Of a stretch of DNA of 64,000 bases, positions 16,415-25,426 are shown in pieces (position 1 is the first letter of the stretch; each line of letters starts with the position of its first letter). A program made the position numbers and the translations under genes. Origin of the DNA: an uncultured Sulfitobacter sp. (GTDB lineage Bacteria; Pseudomonadota; Alphaproteobacteria; Rhodobacterales; Rhodobacteraceae); assembly GCA_937928635.1 (NCBI GenBank), contig CALFWM010000038.1:1-64000 (forward strand), in the 5' to 3' direction. The notes beneath the pieces are model-generated. The model made no database searches, had not been told where the DNA came from, and was given only the letters and a program-made list of their open reading frames with translations.

Positions 16415-19248
16415 TGCCCAAAGACCAGCCAGAGATCGACCTTAGCCCAAAGGTATCCGACGAAATCCGCAAAACCACCTGCTACATGTGCGCCTGCCGC
16501 TGCGGCATCAACGTGCACATGAAAAAAGACCCGCTGGGTGATCTCAAGGTCGCCTATATCGAGGGCAACCGAGATCATCCGGTAAACCAGGGCGTGCTCT
16601 GCGCCAAAGGCTCTGCTGGCATCATGCAGCACAACGCGCCCTCGCGGCTGAAATCCCCGATGAAGCGTGTCGGCCCGCGCGGCTCTGGCGAATTTGAGGA
16701 AATCTCATGGGATGAAGCCTATGAAATCGCCGCCAAATGGCTGAAACCGATCCGCGAAACCAACCCTGAAAAACTGGCGTTCTTCACAGGGCGCGATCAG
16801 TCACAGTCCTTCACAAGTCTTTGGGCGCAGGCCTTTGGCACGCCCAACTATGCCGCCCACGGCGGGTTCTGCTCTGTTAACATGGCGGCGGCGGGCATCT
16901 ACACCATGGGCGGGGCCTTTTGGGAGTTTGGCCAGCCCGATTGGGACCATACCAAGCTGTTCATGCTCTTTGGCGTGGCCGAGGATCACGATTCTAACCC
17001 CATCAAAATGGGCATCGGCAAGATCAAGAAACGCGGCGCGCGCGTCATTGGCGTGAACCCGATCCGCACCGGCTATAACGCCGTGGCCGATGATTGGGTC
17101 GGCATCACGCCGGGCACCGATGGTCTGTTTATCCTGTCGATGGTGCATTGCCTGATGAAGGCCGGTAAAATCGACCTGCACTATCTCGCGCAATACACAG
17201 ATGCGCCTGTGCTGATAAACTCAGACCCCAAATCGCCCGAATATGGCCTCTACCTGCGCGATGGGAACGGCAAACAGCTGGTCGTGGACCGCAACACCGG
17301 CAAACTCGCCGCCTTTGACAGCCCCGGCGTGCGCCCGGACCTCTCTGGCACCCACCGCGCCAAGGGTGTCACCCACGTGCCTGTCTTCCACAAAATGGCC
17401 GAGATGTATCTCAGCGATGAATACGCCCCCGAGGCCGTCGCTGAACGCTGCGGCATCCCCGCCAAACGCATCCGCGCCATCGCCGCTGAAATCGCACGTG
17501 TGGCCTTTGAAGAAGCCTTTGAGCTTGATCACGCATGGACGGACTTCCGCGGTGAAAAACATGAGAAAATGACAGGCCGCCCGGTCTCCTTCCACTCCAT
17601 GCGCGGCATCTCTGCCCATGCCAACGGCTTTCAGACCTGCCGCGCGTTGCACATGTTGCAAATCCTGCTGGGCACGGTCGAGGTCCCCGGCGGTTTCCGC
17701 TTCAAACCGCCCTATCCAAAACCTGCCACTGCACACCCCAAACCGCATGTCGGCATGACCCCCGGCGCGCCCCTGAACGGCCCGCATTTGGGCTTTGTGC
17801 ATGGGCCTGAGGATCTTGCCCTAAAGGCAGACGGGTCTGCCGCGCGCATCGACAAGGCCTTCACATGGGACAACCCGATGTCGTCGCACGGGTTGATGCA
17901 CATGGTTATTTCCAACGCCCATGCGGGCGATCCCTACAAGATCGACACCTTGTTCATGTACATGGCGAACATGTCGTGGAACTCCTCCATGAACACATCC
18001 GGCGTGATGGAAATGCTGACGGACAAGGATGAAAACGACAATTACGTCATCCCCCACATCATCTATTCTGACGCCTACAGCTCTGAAATGGTGGCCTATT
18101 CTGATCTGATCCTGCCAGACACAACCTATCTGGAACGCCACGATTGTATCTCACTGCTCGACCGCCCGATTTGCGAGGCGGACGCGGCGGCTGATGCCAT
18201 CCGCTGGCCGGTGGTTGAACCGGACCGCAACGTAAAAGGGTTTCAATCCGCGCTCTGTGATCTGGGTGCAAAACTGGGTCTGCCGGGTTTTGTGAACGAC
18301 GACGGCACCCAGAAATACGCGGATTACGCCGATTATATCGTCACTCACGAGCGCCGCCCGGGCATTGGCCCGCTGGCTGGCTGGCGCATGGGTGAAACGG
18401 GGCTGCAAAACGGACGTGGTGCCCCAAACGAGGGGCAGTTGGACAGCTACATCAGCAACGGTGGTTTCTTTGTCGAGCATATCCCGGATGGGGCGAATTA
18501 CTACAAACCGTGGAACCAGGCCTATCAATCCTGGGCGGTGGACATGGGGCTCTATGACAGCCCGCAACCCTATCTGTTTTCCCTCTATGTTGAGCCGATG
18601 CGCAAATTTCAGCTCGCGGCAGAAGGCCATGGCGACATCCAGCCGCCGGACCATCTGCGCGCGCGGATCAAGGCCACCATGTCCCCCCTGCCGATCTGGT
18701 ATGAAACCGACCAGCAGGGCAACGAAGGGTTCACGATCAACGCGCTGACCCAGCGCCCGATGGCGATGTATCACTCCTGGGGTTCCCAAAACGCCTGGCT
18801 GCGCCAGTTGCATGGCCGCAACCCGATGTATCTGCCCACCAGACTGATGCGCGAAAACGGGCTGAGCGATGGCGATTGGGCACGTATCACGTCACCCCAT
18901 GGTGAAATCACCGTGCCGGTCATGGAAATGGCCGCGCTGAATGAAAACACCATCTGGACGTGGAATGCGATTGGCAAACGCAAGGGCGCATGGGCGCTGG
19001 ATGCGGACGCGCCGGAGGCGACCAAAGGTTTTCTGCTCAACCACCTGATCCACGAGTTGCTGCCTGCCAAGGGCGACGGCATGCGCTGGTCCAACTCTGA
19101 CCCGATCACCGGACAGGCGGCGTGGTTCGACCTCAAGGTCCGCATTGAAAAAACCACCGCCCCGAAAGAATCGCGGCCCGAATATCCGCCTCTGAAATCC
19201 CCCGTTGGCAAAGGGCCCAAAGACCTGGCCTGGAAGGTCGGCAAATGA
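16414..19248 (+). CDS. soeA: SoeA-type sulfite dehydrogenase, molybdopterin subunit
   Basis: A 944-residue catalytic subunit of a complex iron-sulfur molybdoenzyme. An N-terminal C-x2-C-x3-C (CYMCACRC, about residues 26-33) and a later Cys in LCAKGS bind the FS0 [4Fe-4S] cluster; the bis-MGD domains follow, and the Cys in HGGFCSVNMA may be the Mo ligand (inference). No twin-arginine leader is present, so the enzyme is cytoplasmic, as described for SoeABC. Position after xsc, which releases sulfite, makes a sulfite-oxidising enzyme the best reading; DMSO or polysulfide reductase-like roles are alternatives by fold alone. I chose the ATG at 16414 over the adjacent GTG because GGAG lies 7 bases upstream. 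Confidence 0.87.
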   Translation: MPKDQPEIDLSPKVSDEIRKTTCYMCACRCGINVHMKKDPLGDLKVAYIEGNRDHPVNQGVLCAKGSAGIMQHNAPSRLKSPMKRVGPRGSGEFEEISWDEAYEIAAKWLKPIRETNPEKLAFFTGRDQSQSFTSLWAQAFGTPNYAAHGGFCSVNMAAAGIYTMGGAFWEFGQPDWDHTKLFMLFGVAEDHDSNPIKMGIGKIKKRGARVIGVNPIRTGYNAVADDWVGITPGTDGLFILSMVHCLMKAGKIDLHYLAQYTDAPVLINSDPKSPEYGLYLRDGNGKQLVVDRNTGKLAAFDSPGVRPDLSGTHRAKGVTHVPVFHKMAEMYLSDEYAPEAVAERCGIPAKRIRAIAAEIARVAFEEAFELDHAWTDFRGEKHEKMTGRPVSFHSMRGISAHANGFQTCRALHMLQILLGTVEVPGGFRFKPPYPKPATAHPKPHVGMTPGAPLNGPHLGFVHGPEDLALKADGSAARIDKAFTWDNPMSSHGLMHMVISNAHAGDPYKIDTLFMYMANMSWNSSMNTSGVMEMLTDKDENDNYVIPHIIYSDAYSSEMVAYSDLILPDTTYLERHDCISLLDRPICEADAAADAIRWPVVEPDRNVKGFQSALCDLGAKLGLPGFVNDDGTQKYADYADYIVTHERRPGIGPLAGWRMGETGLQNGRGAPNEGQLDSYISNGGFFVEHIPDGANYYKPWNQAYQSWAVDMGLYDSPQPYLFSLYVEPMRKFQLAAEGHGDIQPPDHLRARIKATMSPLPIWYETDQQGNEGFTINALTQRPMAMYHSWGSQNAWLRQLHGRNPMYLPTRLMRENGLSDGDWARITSPHGEITVPVMEMAALNENTIWTWNAIGKRKGAWALDADAPEATKGFLLNHLIHELLPAKGDGMRWSNSDPITGQAAWFDLKVRIEKTTAPKESRPEYPPLKSPVGKGPKDLAWKVGK

Positions 19249-19265
19249 TCTGTCCTGCCGCATTC

Positions 19266-19314
19266 CCTCTTTCTGGCCATAACTCTTCCCGGAGGTCTGG
19301 AGGCTGGCCTCCAG
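19266..19314 (+). repeat. Dispersed intergenic repeat, copy A (soeA-soeB)
   Basis: Bases 19266-19290 match 33995-34019 (opposite strand) at 24 of 25 positions. Each copy is followed by a different hairpin at a similar distance; here CTGGAGG/CCTCCAG (19297-19303/19308-19314). It lies inside the soe operon. Confidence 0.7.
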
Positions 19315-19368
19315 TCCCGCACGCACCCCACGCGCCGGCATCTGCGTCCGGGGCGCAAACAGACATCC

Positions 19369-19412
19369 GCAATACCGACGCAATACCGACCAGATACCGA
19401 CGTTGTACCGAT
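19369..19412 (+). repeat. 11-bp tandem repeat before soeB
   Basis: Four consecutive 11-base units: GCAATACCGAC twice, CAGATACCGAC, and a degenerate GTTGTACCGAT, ending 20 bases before the soeB ATG and just before its GGAGA ribosome site. The shared core is TACCGA. Role unknown. Confidence 0.85.
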
Positions 19413-19432
19413 GCCCAATTCGGAGACCAAAA

Positions 19433-20179
19433 ATGACCATCCTCCCCGAATCCACCGACAAGAAACTCGGCCTTGTGATCGACCTCGACACCTGTGTGGG
19501 CTGCCACGCCTGCGTGATTTCCTGCAAGGGCTGGAACACCGAAAACTACGGCGCGCCCCTGTCGGATCAGGACGCCTATGGTGCCAACCCCTCGGGCACC
19601 TTCCTGAACCGCGTACACTCCTATGAGGTGCAACCGGCAGAGGGCGAAGCGCAGCTCATTCACTTCCCCAAATCCTGCCTGCACTGCGAGGACGCACCCT
19701 GCGTGACCGTCTGCCCCACCGGGGCCAGCTACAAGCGGGTTGAGGACGGCATCGTACTGGTCAATGAAAGTGATTGCATCGGCTGTGGCCTCTGCGCCTG
19801 GGCCTGCCCCTACGGCGCGCGCGAGATGGACCAGGAAGAGAATGTGATGAAAAAATGCACCCTCTGCGTGGACCGGATCTATAACGAAAACCTGCCCGAA
19901 GTAGACCGTGTGCCCTCCTGCGTGCGCACCTGCCCCGCAGGCGCGCGGCATTTCGGTGATCTGGGCGATCCGGATTCAGAGGTCAGCCAATTGGTGGCGG
20001 AACGTGGCGGCGTTGATCTGATGCCCGAACAGGGCACCAAACCTGTCAACAAATACCTGCCGCCCCGCCCCAAGGACGCGCTGCCGGAATTTGACGTGCT
20101 GGCCCCCTTCCTTGAACCCGTCATCGCAGAGCCGAAAGGTTTCCTCGGCTGGCTCGACAAAGCGCTGGAGAAAATCTGA
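19433..20179 (+). CDS. soeB: SoeB-type iron-sulfur subunit
   Basis: A 248-residue ferredoxin-like electron-transfer subunit linking SoeA to the membrane subunit. All 16 ligands for four [4Fe-4S] clusters are visible: CVGCHACVISC, CLHCEDAPCVTVC, CIGCGLCAWAC, and CTLC with CVRTC later. This is the DmsB/PsrB/SoeB subunit pattern. The ATG at 19433 has GGAGA six bases upstream and is preferred to a TTG ten codons earlier. It is separated from soeA by 184 bases holding two repeat elements, unusual within such an operon, and its stop overlaps the soeC start in a TGATG junction. Confidence 0.9.
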   Translation: MTILPESTDKKLGLVIDLDTCVGCHACVISCKGWNTENYGAPLSDQDAYGANPSGTFLNRVHSYEVQPAEGEAQLIHFPKSCLHCEDAPCVTVCPTGASYKRVEDGIVLVNESDCIGCGLCAWACPYGAREMDQEENVMKKCTLCVDRIYNENLPEVDRVPSCVRTCPAGARHFGDLGDPDSEVSQLVAERGGVDLMPEQGTKPVNKYLPPRPKDALPEFDVLAPFLEPVIAEPKGFLGWLDKALEKI

Positions 20180-21054
20180 TGCATCCCGCTCCTTCCGTTA
20201 TCATTTTCACCACCTTCTCGGGGCTTGGCTTTGGCCTGCTGATCTGGCTTGGTCTTGGTTACCCAAGCGTAACCGGCTGGTCCGCTTTTGCTTTCTTTGC
20301 AATCGCTTACATCATGGCTGTAGGCGGATTGATGGCCTCCACCTTCCACCTTGGCCGCCCGGAACGGGCGATGAAAGCCTTTACACAATGGCGTTCCAGC
20401 TGGCTCAGCCGCGAAGGCATCTGTGCCGTGCTCGCGCTGATCGTGATGGCGCTTTATGGCGCGGGTCTGGTGTTTTTCAGCCAACAATGGACGTTGCTCG
20501 GCTGGACCGGCGCGCTCTTTTCACTGCTGACCGTGTTCACCACCTCAATGATCTACACCCAGCTCAAATCCATCCCACGCTGGAACCAGACCATCCTGAC
20601 CCCGGCCAATTTCATCTCCCTCAGCCTTGCGGGCGGGGCGCTCTTGGCGGGGCAAGTGACCGCCGCCAGCTTTCTGTTGCTGATTGCAGGCCTGATCCAG
20701 ATGGCCACATGGCTGGTTGGGGACACCCGCTTTGAACAGGCCGGCACCGACATGGCCAGTGCCACCCAACTGGGCAACATCGGTCAGGTGCGCGCGTTTG
20801 AGCCGCCCCATACCGGCACCAACTACCTGCTGCGCGAATTTGTGCATGTGGTGGGCCGCAAACATGCACAGAAACTGCGGGTGATTTCGATCATCCTGAT
20901 GGCGGCGCTGCCGGTGATCCTGCTGCTGATGCCGTTCAGCCATTTCCTCGCCTTGATCGCCGTGGTGGCCCATATCGCTGGCGTGCTGGTCGCGCGCTGG
21001 CTGTTCTTTGCACAGGCCGAACATGTGGTGGGTCTCTACTACGGGCAGCGCTAG
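20179..21054 (+). CDS. soeC: SoeC-type membrane anchor subunit
   Basis: A 291-residue integral membrane protein of the DmsC type, with about eight hydrophobic segments. It anchors SoeAB at the cytoplasmic face and passes electrons to the quinone pool. HLGRPERAMKAFTQWRSSWLSREG (about residues 57-80, shown only in part: HLGRPERA, SWLSREG) is a family-typical region. It follows soeB with a one-base overlap and is the last gene of the xsc-pta-ackA-soeABC series; a palindrome follows the stop. No sulfate or sulfite exporter gene comes next. Confidence 0.88.
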   Translation: MHPAPSVIIFTTFSGLGFGLLIWLGLGYPSVTGWSAFAFFAIAYIMAVGGLMASTFHLGRPERAMKAFTQWRSSWLSREGICAVLALIVMALYGAGLVFFSQQWTLLGWTGALFSLLTVFTTSMIYTQLKSIPRWNQTILTPANFISLSLAGGALLAGQVTAASFLLLIAGLIQMATWLVGDTRFEQAGTDMASATQLGNIGQVRAFEPPHTGTNYLLREFVHVVGRKHAQKLRVISIILMAALPVILLLMPFSHFLALIAVVAHIAGVLVARWLFFAQAEHVVGLYYGQR

Positions 21055-21063
21055 GCTGGCCCC

Positions 21064-21089
21064 GTAAGGCGGGCCTGGGCCCGCCTTAC
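21064..21089. repeat. GTAAGGCGGGC palindrome, copy 2
   Basis: An 11-bp perfect inverted repeat with centre CTGG, between the converging stops of soeC and the M20 hydrolase gene. It may serve as a terminator for both directions, although it has no long T-run. Confidence 0.8.
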
Positions 21090-21090
21090 C

Positions 21091-22263
21091 CTACCCCGCA
21101 GCCAGCGGCAGGCGTTGCTCCACCACCCGCGCCATGATGGATGCCCCCACCGGCAGAATCGACGAATCCAACGTGTATTCAGGATTGTGCAGGGGCATCG
21201 TACCCGCATGACCAACCACACAATAGGCCCCCGGAATGACCTTGAGCATATCGGCAAAGTCCTCTGACCCTGTCACAGCCTGCATGTTCCGGTCCAGGTT
21301 CTCCTCGCCCACAATATCGCCTGCCGCCTGCATATAGGCCTCCGACAGCTCGTCATCATTGATCAGCACGTCAAAAACATTGCGCAGCTCCAGCGAAATC
21401 TCGACGTCATGCATCGCGGCCATACCGTCACAGATCGCCTGCATCCGGCTTGCGGCAAGATCATAGATGTCATCACTGAAATACCGCACAGTGCCTGACA
21501 GCGTCGCGGTCTCTGGCACCACGTTATAGGCGGCACCGGCGTGCAGCTGCGTCACAGACAACACCAGCACCTCTTGCGCCGGGATGTTGCGGCTCAGGAT
21601 AGTTTGCAATTCACTGGCCAGCGAGGCGGCGATGATCAGCGCATCTTTGCTGTCACTGGGCCGCGCCGCATGGCTGCCCCGCCCTTTGATCGCGATGTCA
21701 AAAAATGCGGCCCCCGCCATCGCCTGTCCTTTGCAAATCCCAACCTTGCCTGGGTTGCCGTTGGGCATGTTGTGCATGCCAAAGATTTCATCGCAGGGGA
21801 ATTGCTCAAACAACCCGTCCGCCAGCATCTGGCGTGCACCGCCAAGGCCCTCTTCGGCGGGCTGAAAGACAATCACCGCTGTCCCGTCAAAATCCCGTGT
21901 GGCGGCCAGATGTTTGGCGGCACCCAGCAACATGGTGGTGTGGCTGTCATGCCCACAGGCATGCATTACACCGGGGTTTGTGGAGGCATACTCAAGCCCC
22001 GTCGCCTCCTGGATCGGCAGCGCGTCCATGTCCGCGCGCAGGCCCACCCGACGATTGCCTTTTCCCTTGCCCCGGATCAACGCAACAACGCCGGTCTTGC
22101 CGAGGCCCGTGTGCACTTCATCTACGCCATATTCGCGCAGCTTATCCGCCACGATGCCGCTGGTGCGCACCTCGGTAAAACCGATCTCAGGATGGGCATG
22201 CAGGTCACGAAAGATCGCTTCGAGTTCGTCTCTGCTGTCAGCAATGGTGGGCAGGATGTTCAT
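21091..22263 (-). CDS. M20 family amidohydrolase (hippurate hydrolase-like)
   Basis: A 390-residue zinc-dependent amidohydrolase of the M20D group, acting on N-acyl amino acids or similar amides. Conserved metal-site motifs are GLRADMDALPI, HACGHDSHTTMLLGAA (near residues 104-119) and QPAEEGLGGARQML; HAARP follows in the dimerisation region, with a final metal His expected near VGHAGTMPLHNPEY. I chose the ATG at 22263 (MNILPTIADSRDELE), since the longer frame adds a proline-rich stretch with no homology character. It lies downstream of dapA on the same strand, separated by 100 bases with two hairpins. The natural substrate is not determinable. Confidence 0.87.
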   Translation of the reverse strand: MNILPTIADSRDELEAIFRDLHAHPEIGFTEVRTSGIVADKLREYGVDEVHTGLGKTGVVALIRGKGKGNRRVGLRADMDALPIQEATGLEYASTNPGVMHACGHDSHTTMLLGAAKHLAATRDFDGTAVIVFQPAEEGLGGARQMLADGLFEQFPCDEIFGMHNMPNGNPGKVGICKGQAMAGAAFFDIAIKGRGSHAARPSDSKDALIIAASLASELQTILSRNIPAQEVLVLSVTQLHAGAAYNVVPETATLSGTVRYFSDDIYDLAASRMQAICDGMAAMHDVEISLELRNVFDVLINDDELSEAYMQAAGDIVGEENLDRNMQAVTGSEDFADMLKVIPGAYCVVGHAGTMPLHNPEYTLDSSILPVGASIMARVVEQRLPLAAG

Positions 22264-22296
22264 GGGGCGGCCTTTCGGGTCAGGGATGAAAGGCAT

Positions 22297-22358
22297 GGTG
22301 GGGTAAAACCCCACCCTACATCAACCCCGAACCGTAGGGTGCGCGTTTACCGCGCACC
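22297..22358. repeat. Two hairpins between dapA and the M20 gene
   Basis: GGTGGGGT/ACCCCACC (22297-22304 and 22308-22315) and GGTGCGCG/CGCGCACC (22338-22345 and 22351-22358). Both follow the dapA stop in the transcription direction and could end or stabilise the dapA transcript. Confidence 0.65.
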
Positions 22359-22363
22359 GCCCT

Positions 22364-23239
22364 TTAGTTCATCAAACCCGCGTGACGCATTGCGTCCTCA
22401 ACCTGCGCCTTGGCACCATCGGTCAAACCCACATGGGGCAAACGCACCTCATCCGAGCACAGGCCCAGGCGCGACATGGCATATTTCACACCAACCAGCC
22501 CCGGCTCGGCAAAGATCGCCTGATGCAGGGGCATCATCCGATCCTGAATCTCCAGAGCTGTGGCATAGTCTCCTGCGGCGCAAGCTTTCTGCATTTTGGC
22601 CAAGGGCCCCGGGGCGACATTTGCGGTGACAGAAATGGCGCCCACACCGCCTTGGGCGTTAAACCCATGTGCTGTGCCATCTTCACCGGACAGCTGGATG
22701 AAATCCTTGCCACAGGTGATCCGCTGCGCGCTGACGCGGCTCAAATCAGCCGTGGCATCTTTGACACCCACAATGCGCGGCAGTTTGGCCAGTTCGCCCA
22801 TTGTGTCTGGCGTCATATCCACCACCGAGCGCGGCGGGATGTTGTAGATAAAAATCGGCAAGGCGCAGCAATCGTGAATCGCCTTGAAATGCGCAATCAG
22901 CCCGCCTTGCGTCGGCTTGTTGTAATAGGGTGTGACCACCAGAATGGCATCCGCGCCCACATTCTCGGCGTGTTGCGCCAGACGAATGCTCTCTGCCGTG
23001 TTGTTGGACCCGGCACCCGCGATCACCGGCACACGTCCGGCGGCGGCTTTAACAACCTCCTCTACGACCTGTTCGTGCTCACGATGCGTCAAGGTGGGCG
23101 ATTCGCCCGTGGTCCCAACAGGCACCAGCGCTTTGGTGCCTTCGGAAATCTGCCACTCCACCTGTTTTTTCAGCGCCACCAAATCCAGCTCACCGTCCTG
23201 AAACGGCGTGACGAGTGCGGTCATTGACCCATGAAACAT
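22364..23239 (-). CDS. dapA: 4-hydroxy-tetrahydrodipicolinate synthase
   Basis: A 291-residue TIM-barrel aldolase that condenses pyruvate with aspartate semialdehyde in lysine and diaminopimelate synthesis. Visible family features: [10 protein letters not shown] at the start, [14 protein letters not shown], the catalytic tyrosine in YNIPPRS, and the Schiff-base lysine in GVKDATAD. The ATG at 23239 has AAAGGAG 7 bases upstream; the GTG two codons earlier is too close to that site. It is divergent from the lytic transglycosylase gene, so lysine and peptidoglycan functions are adjacent. Length matches canonical DapA. Confidence 0.93.
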   Translation of the reverse strand: MFHGSMTALVTPFQDGELDLVALKKQVEWQISEGTKALVPVGTTGESPTLTHREHEQVVEEVVKAAAGRVPVIAGAGSNNTAESIRLAQHAENVGADAILVVTPYYNKPTQGGLIAHFKAIHDCCALPIFIYNIPPRSVVDMTPDTMGELAKLPRIVGVKDATADLSRVSAQRITCGKDFIQLSGEDGTAHGFNAQGGVGAISVTANVAPGPLAKMQKACAAGDYATALEIQDRMMPLHQAIFAEPGLVGVKYAMSRLGLCSDEVRLPHVGLTDGAKAQVEDAMRHAGLMN

Positions 23240-23401
23240 GTGCACGCTCCTTTACTTGCGTTTGTCAGACCTCGGGTCTGACGTGCTGGTCGGCGGAATG
23301 CCGAACGGTTGACGCCACTTGTGAACAGGCTCCGATTGAATCCGCGCCACTTTGGCATATGTTGCAAGGCTCTAGCCTTTTGGTCCCGGGAATTGCAAGC
23401 G

Positions 23402-25426
23402 ATGACACGCATTCTGACAGCTCTGTTGCTCGTTTTTGCACTGACGGCCCCGCCAAGCGCCCTGCTGGCGCAATCGCAAACCACGACCGCTCAAACCACA
23501 GCACCCGCCGACCGCCCCCGCGCGCGGCCCATGCCGATGAGTGCTGCCCTCAGCGCGGTACGGGCCGGGGATTGGCCCCGCGCCGCCCGGCTTGCCAACA
23601 CACAGGGCCCGGTGGCGGTGGACATCATCGAATGGATGCGCCTGCGCAATGGCGACGGCAGCTATGCAGAGGTGCGCAGCTTTCTGGACCGGCGCAGCGA
23701 TTGGCCGGGCGAGGCGTTTTTGCGCAAACGTGCCGAACCCGTTGTGATCACGCAGCCAGACAATGACATCCTCGCGTTTTTCACCGAGATGCCGCCACAA
23801 ACGCCGCGCGGTGTCTTTACCAATGCGGCGGCCCTGAAACGCGCAGGCCAGGATGGCGAGGCAGAGGCCGATATTGTCCTTGCCTGGCGCACCATGGCCA
23901 TGAACCCGACCACCCAGGCAATGTATCTGGCCGCACACGCGGCGCTGATCAAACCACATCACACCGCACGGCTCGACGAAATGCTGTGGCAGCGCAACCA
24001 CGATGAGGCCCGCCAGATGTTTGATCTGGTCGACAAGGATCAGGTCGCCCTCGCCAAGGCCCGCATCGCCCTGCAACGTCGTGCAGACAGTGCAACGCGG
24101 TTTGTTGCGGCCCTGCCCGACGCATTGGCAGACAACTCAGGTTTGGCCCATGCACGATTTGAATGGCGCATCCGCAGCAACCGCGTGAACGACGCAAAAA
24201 CCCTGTTGCTGGCGCGCTCCACCTCTGCCGAGGCGTTGGGCAATCCTGCGGCCTGGGGCAATCGGCGCCGTGCACTAGCCCGTGGCGAAATGCGCTCGGG
24301 CGATCCCGAACGCGCGTACAAAATGGCCGCGCAGCATTTTTTGACGTCCGGGTCGGATTATGCCGATCTGGAATGGCTGTCCGGCTACATCGCCCTACGG
24401 TTTTTGAAAGACCCGCAAGCCGCCTACCAGCATTTTCTGAACCATGGCAACGCTGTGGCCTCGCCCATTTCGCTGGGGCGTGCAGGCTATTGGCAGGGCC
24501 GCGCCCTGGAGGACATGAATGACCCAGAGGCCGCCGCAGTGGCCTATGCCAGTGGTGCCAAATACCAAACATCCTTTTATGGATTGCTGGCGGCGGAGCG
24601 CGCCAGCCTGCCCTTTGACGCCACCCTCACGGGCGAAACACCACCGGTGGACTGGCACGACTCACCGCTAACGGCGGATCCGCTGTTTCAGGCAGGTCTG
24701 CTCCTGCAAGCCGCCGGAGAGCTGACGCTGGCCGAACGGTTCTGGACCCATCTCACCGAACAGCTGGTGCCAGAGGACATTGCCCTGCTGGGGCAGGCGG
24801 CCATTGACCTCGACCAACCCCATCTAGCCGTGATGATCGGCAAACGCGCCGCGCGCCATGGGCTGACAATCGCCGCGCCCTATTACGCGCTGCACCCTTT
24901 GGCCAAGCGTGATCTGCCTATCGCGCCGGAGATGAGCCTGGCCATTGCGCGACGCGAAAGCGAATTTGACCCGGTTGTGCAATCTGGTGCCGGCGCGCGC
25001 GGGTTGATGCAATTGATGCCCGCCACCGCCCGCGAGGTCGCCGCAGGCCTTGGGGTCAGCGCGCTGCACACCACTGACCGGCTGACCTCTGATCCGGAAT
25101 ACAACGCCGTTCTTGGCTCACAATACCTGTCGCGCATGGCAGGACAGTTTGGCGGGAATGTCGTGATGATGTCAGCGGCCTATAACGCCGGACCCAGCCG
25201 CCCGATCCGCTGGATGGATACCTATGGCGATCCACGCCGTGGCGATATCGACATTGTGGATTGGGTCGAAATGGTCCCGTTTCGCGAAACCCAAAACTAC
25301 ATCATGCGCGTCACAGAAAGCCTGCCGGTCTACCGCGCGCGGTTGGGCAAAGACCCCCTGCCGATCCCGTTTTCGCAGGAATTGATCGGCTCAACGATGA
25401 AGGCTTTCGCGCCAAAAGGTGAATAG
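23402..25426 (+). CDS. Soluble lytic murein transglycosylase
   Basis: A 674-residue periplasmic enzyme that cleaves peptidoglycan glycan strands to anhydro-muropeptides. The first 23 or so residues (MTRILTALLLVFALTAPPSA) are a signal peptide, followed by a long helical superhelix domain rich in Ala and Arg, typical of Slt70. The C-terminal SLT domain has the catalytic glutamate in ARRESEFDP and the GARGLMQLMPATA motif, then SAAYNAGPSR. The start at 23402 is chosen because it begins the signal peptide. The 3' end overlaps the converging EamA gene by 36 bases. Confidence 0.92.
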   Translation: MTRILTALLLVFALTAPPSALLAQSQTTTAQTTAPADRPRARPMPMSAALSAVRAGDWPRAARLANTQGPVAVDIIEWMRLRNGDGSYAEVRSFLDRRSDWPGEAFLRKRAEPVVITQPDNDILAFFTEMPPQTPRGVFTNAAALKRAGQDGEAEADIVLAWRTMAMNPTTQAMYLAAHAALIKPHHTARLDEMLWQRNHDEARQMFDLVDKDQVALAKARIALQRRADSATRFVAALPDALADNSGLAHARFEWRIRSNRVNDAKTLLLARSTSAEALGNPAAWGNRRRALARGEMRSGDPERAYKMAAQHFLTSGSDYADLEWLSGYIALRFLKDPQAAYQHFLNHGNAVASPISLGRAGYWQGRALEDMNDPEAAAVAYASGAKYQTSFYGLLAAERASLPFDATLTGETPPVDWHDSPLTADPLFQAGLLLQAAGELTLAERFWTHLTEQLVPEDIALLGQAAIDLDQPHLAVMIGKRAARHGLTIAAPYYALHPLAKRDLPIAPEMSLAIARRESEFDPVVQSGAGARGLMQLMPATAREVAAGLGVSALHTTDRLTSDPEYNAVLGSQYLSRMAGQFGGNVVMMSAAYNAGPSRPIRWMDTYGDPRRGDIDIVDWVEMVPFRETQNYIMRVTESLPVYRARLGKDPLPIPFSQELIGSTMKAFAPKGE

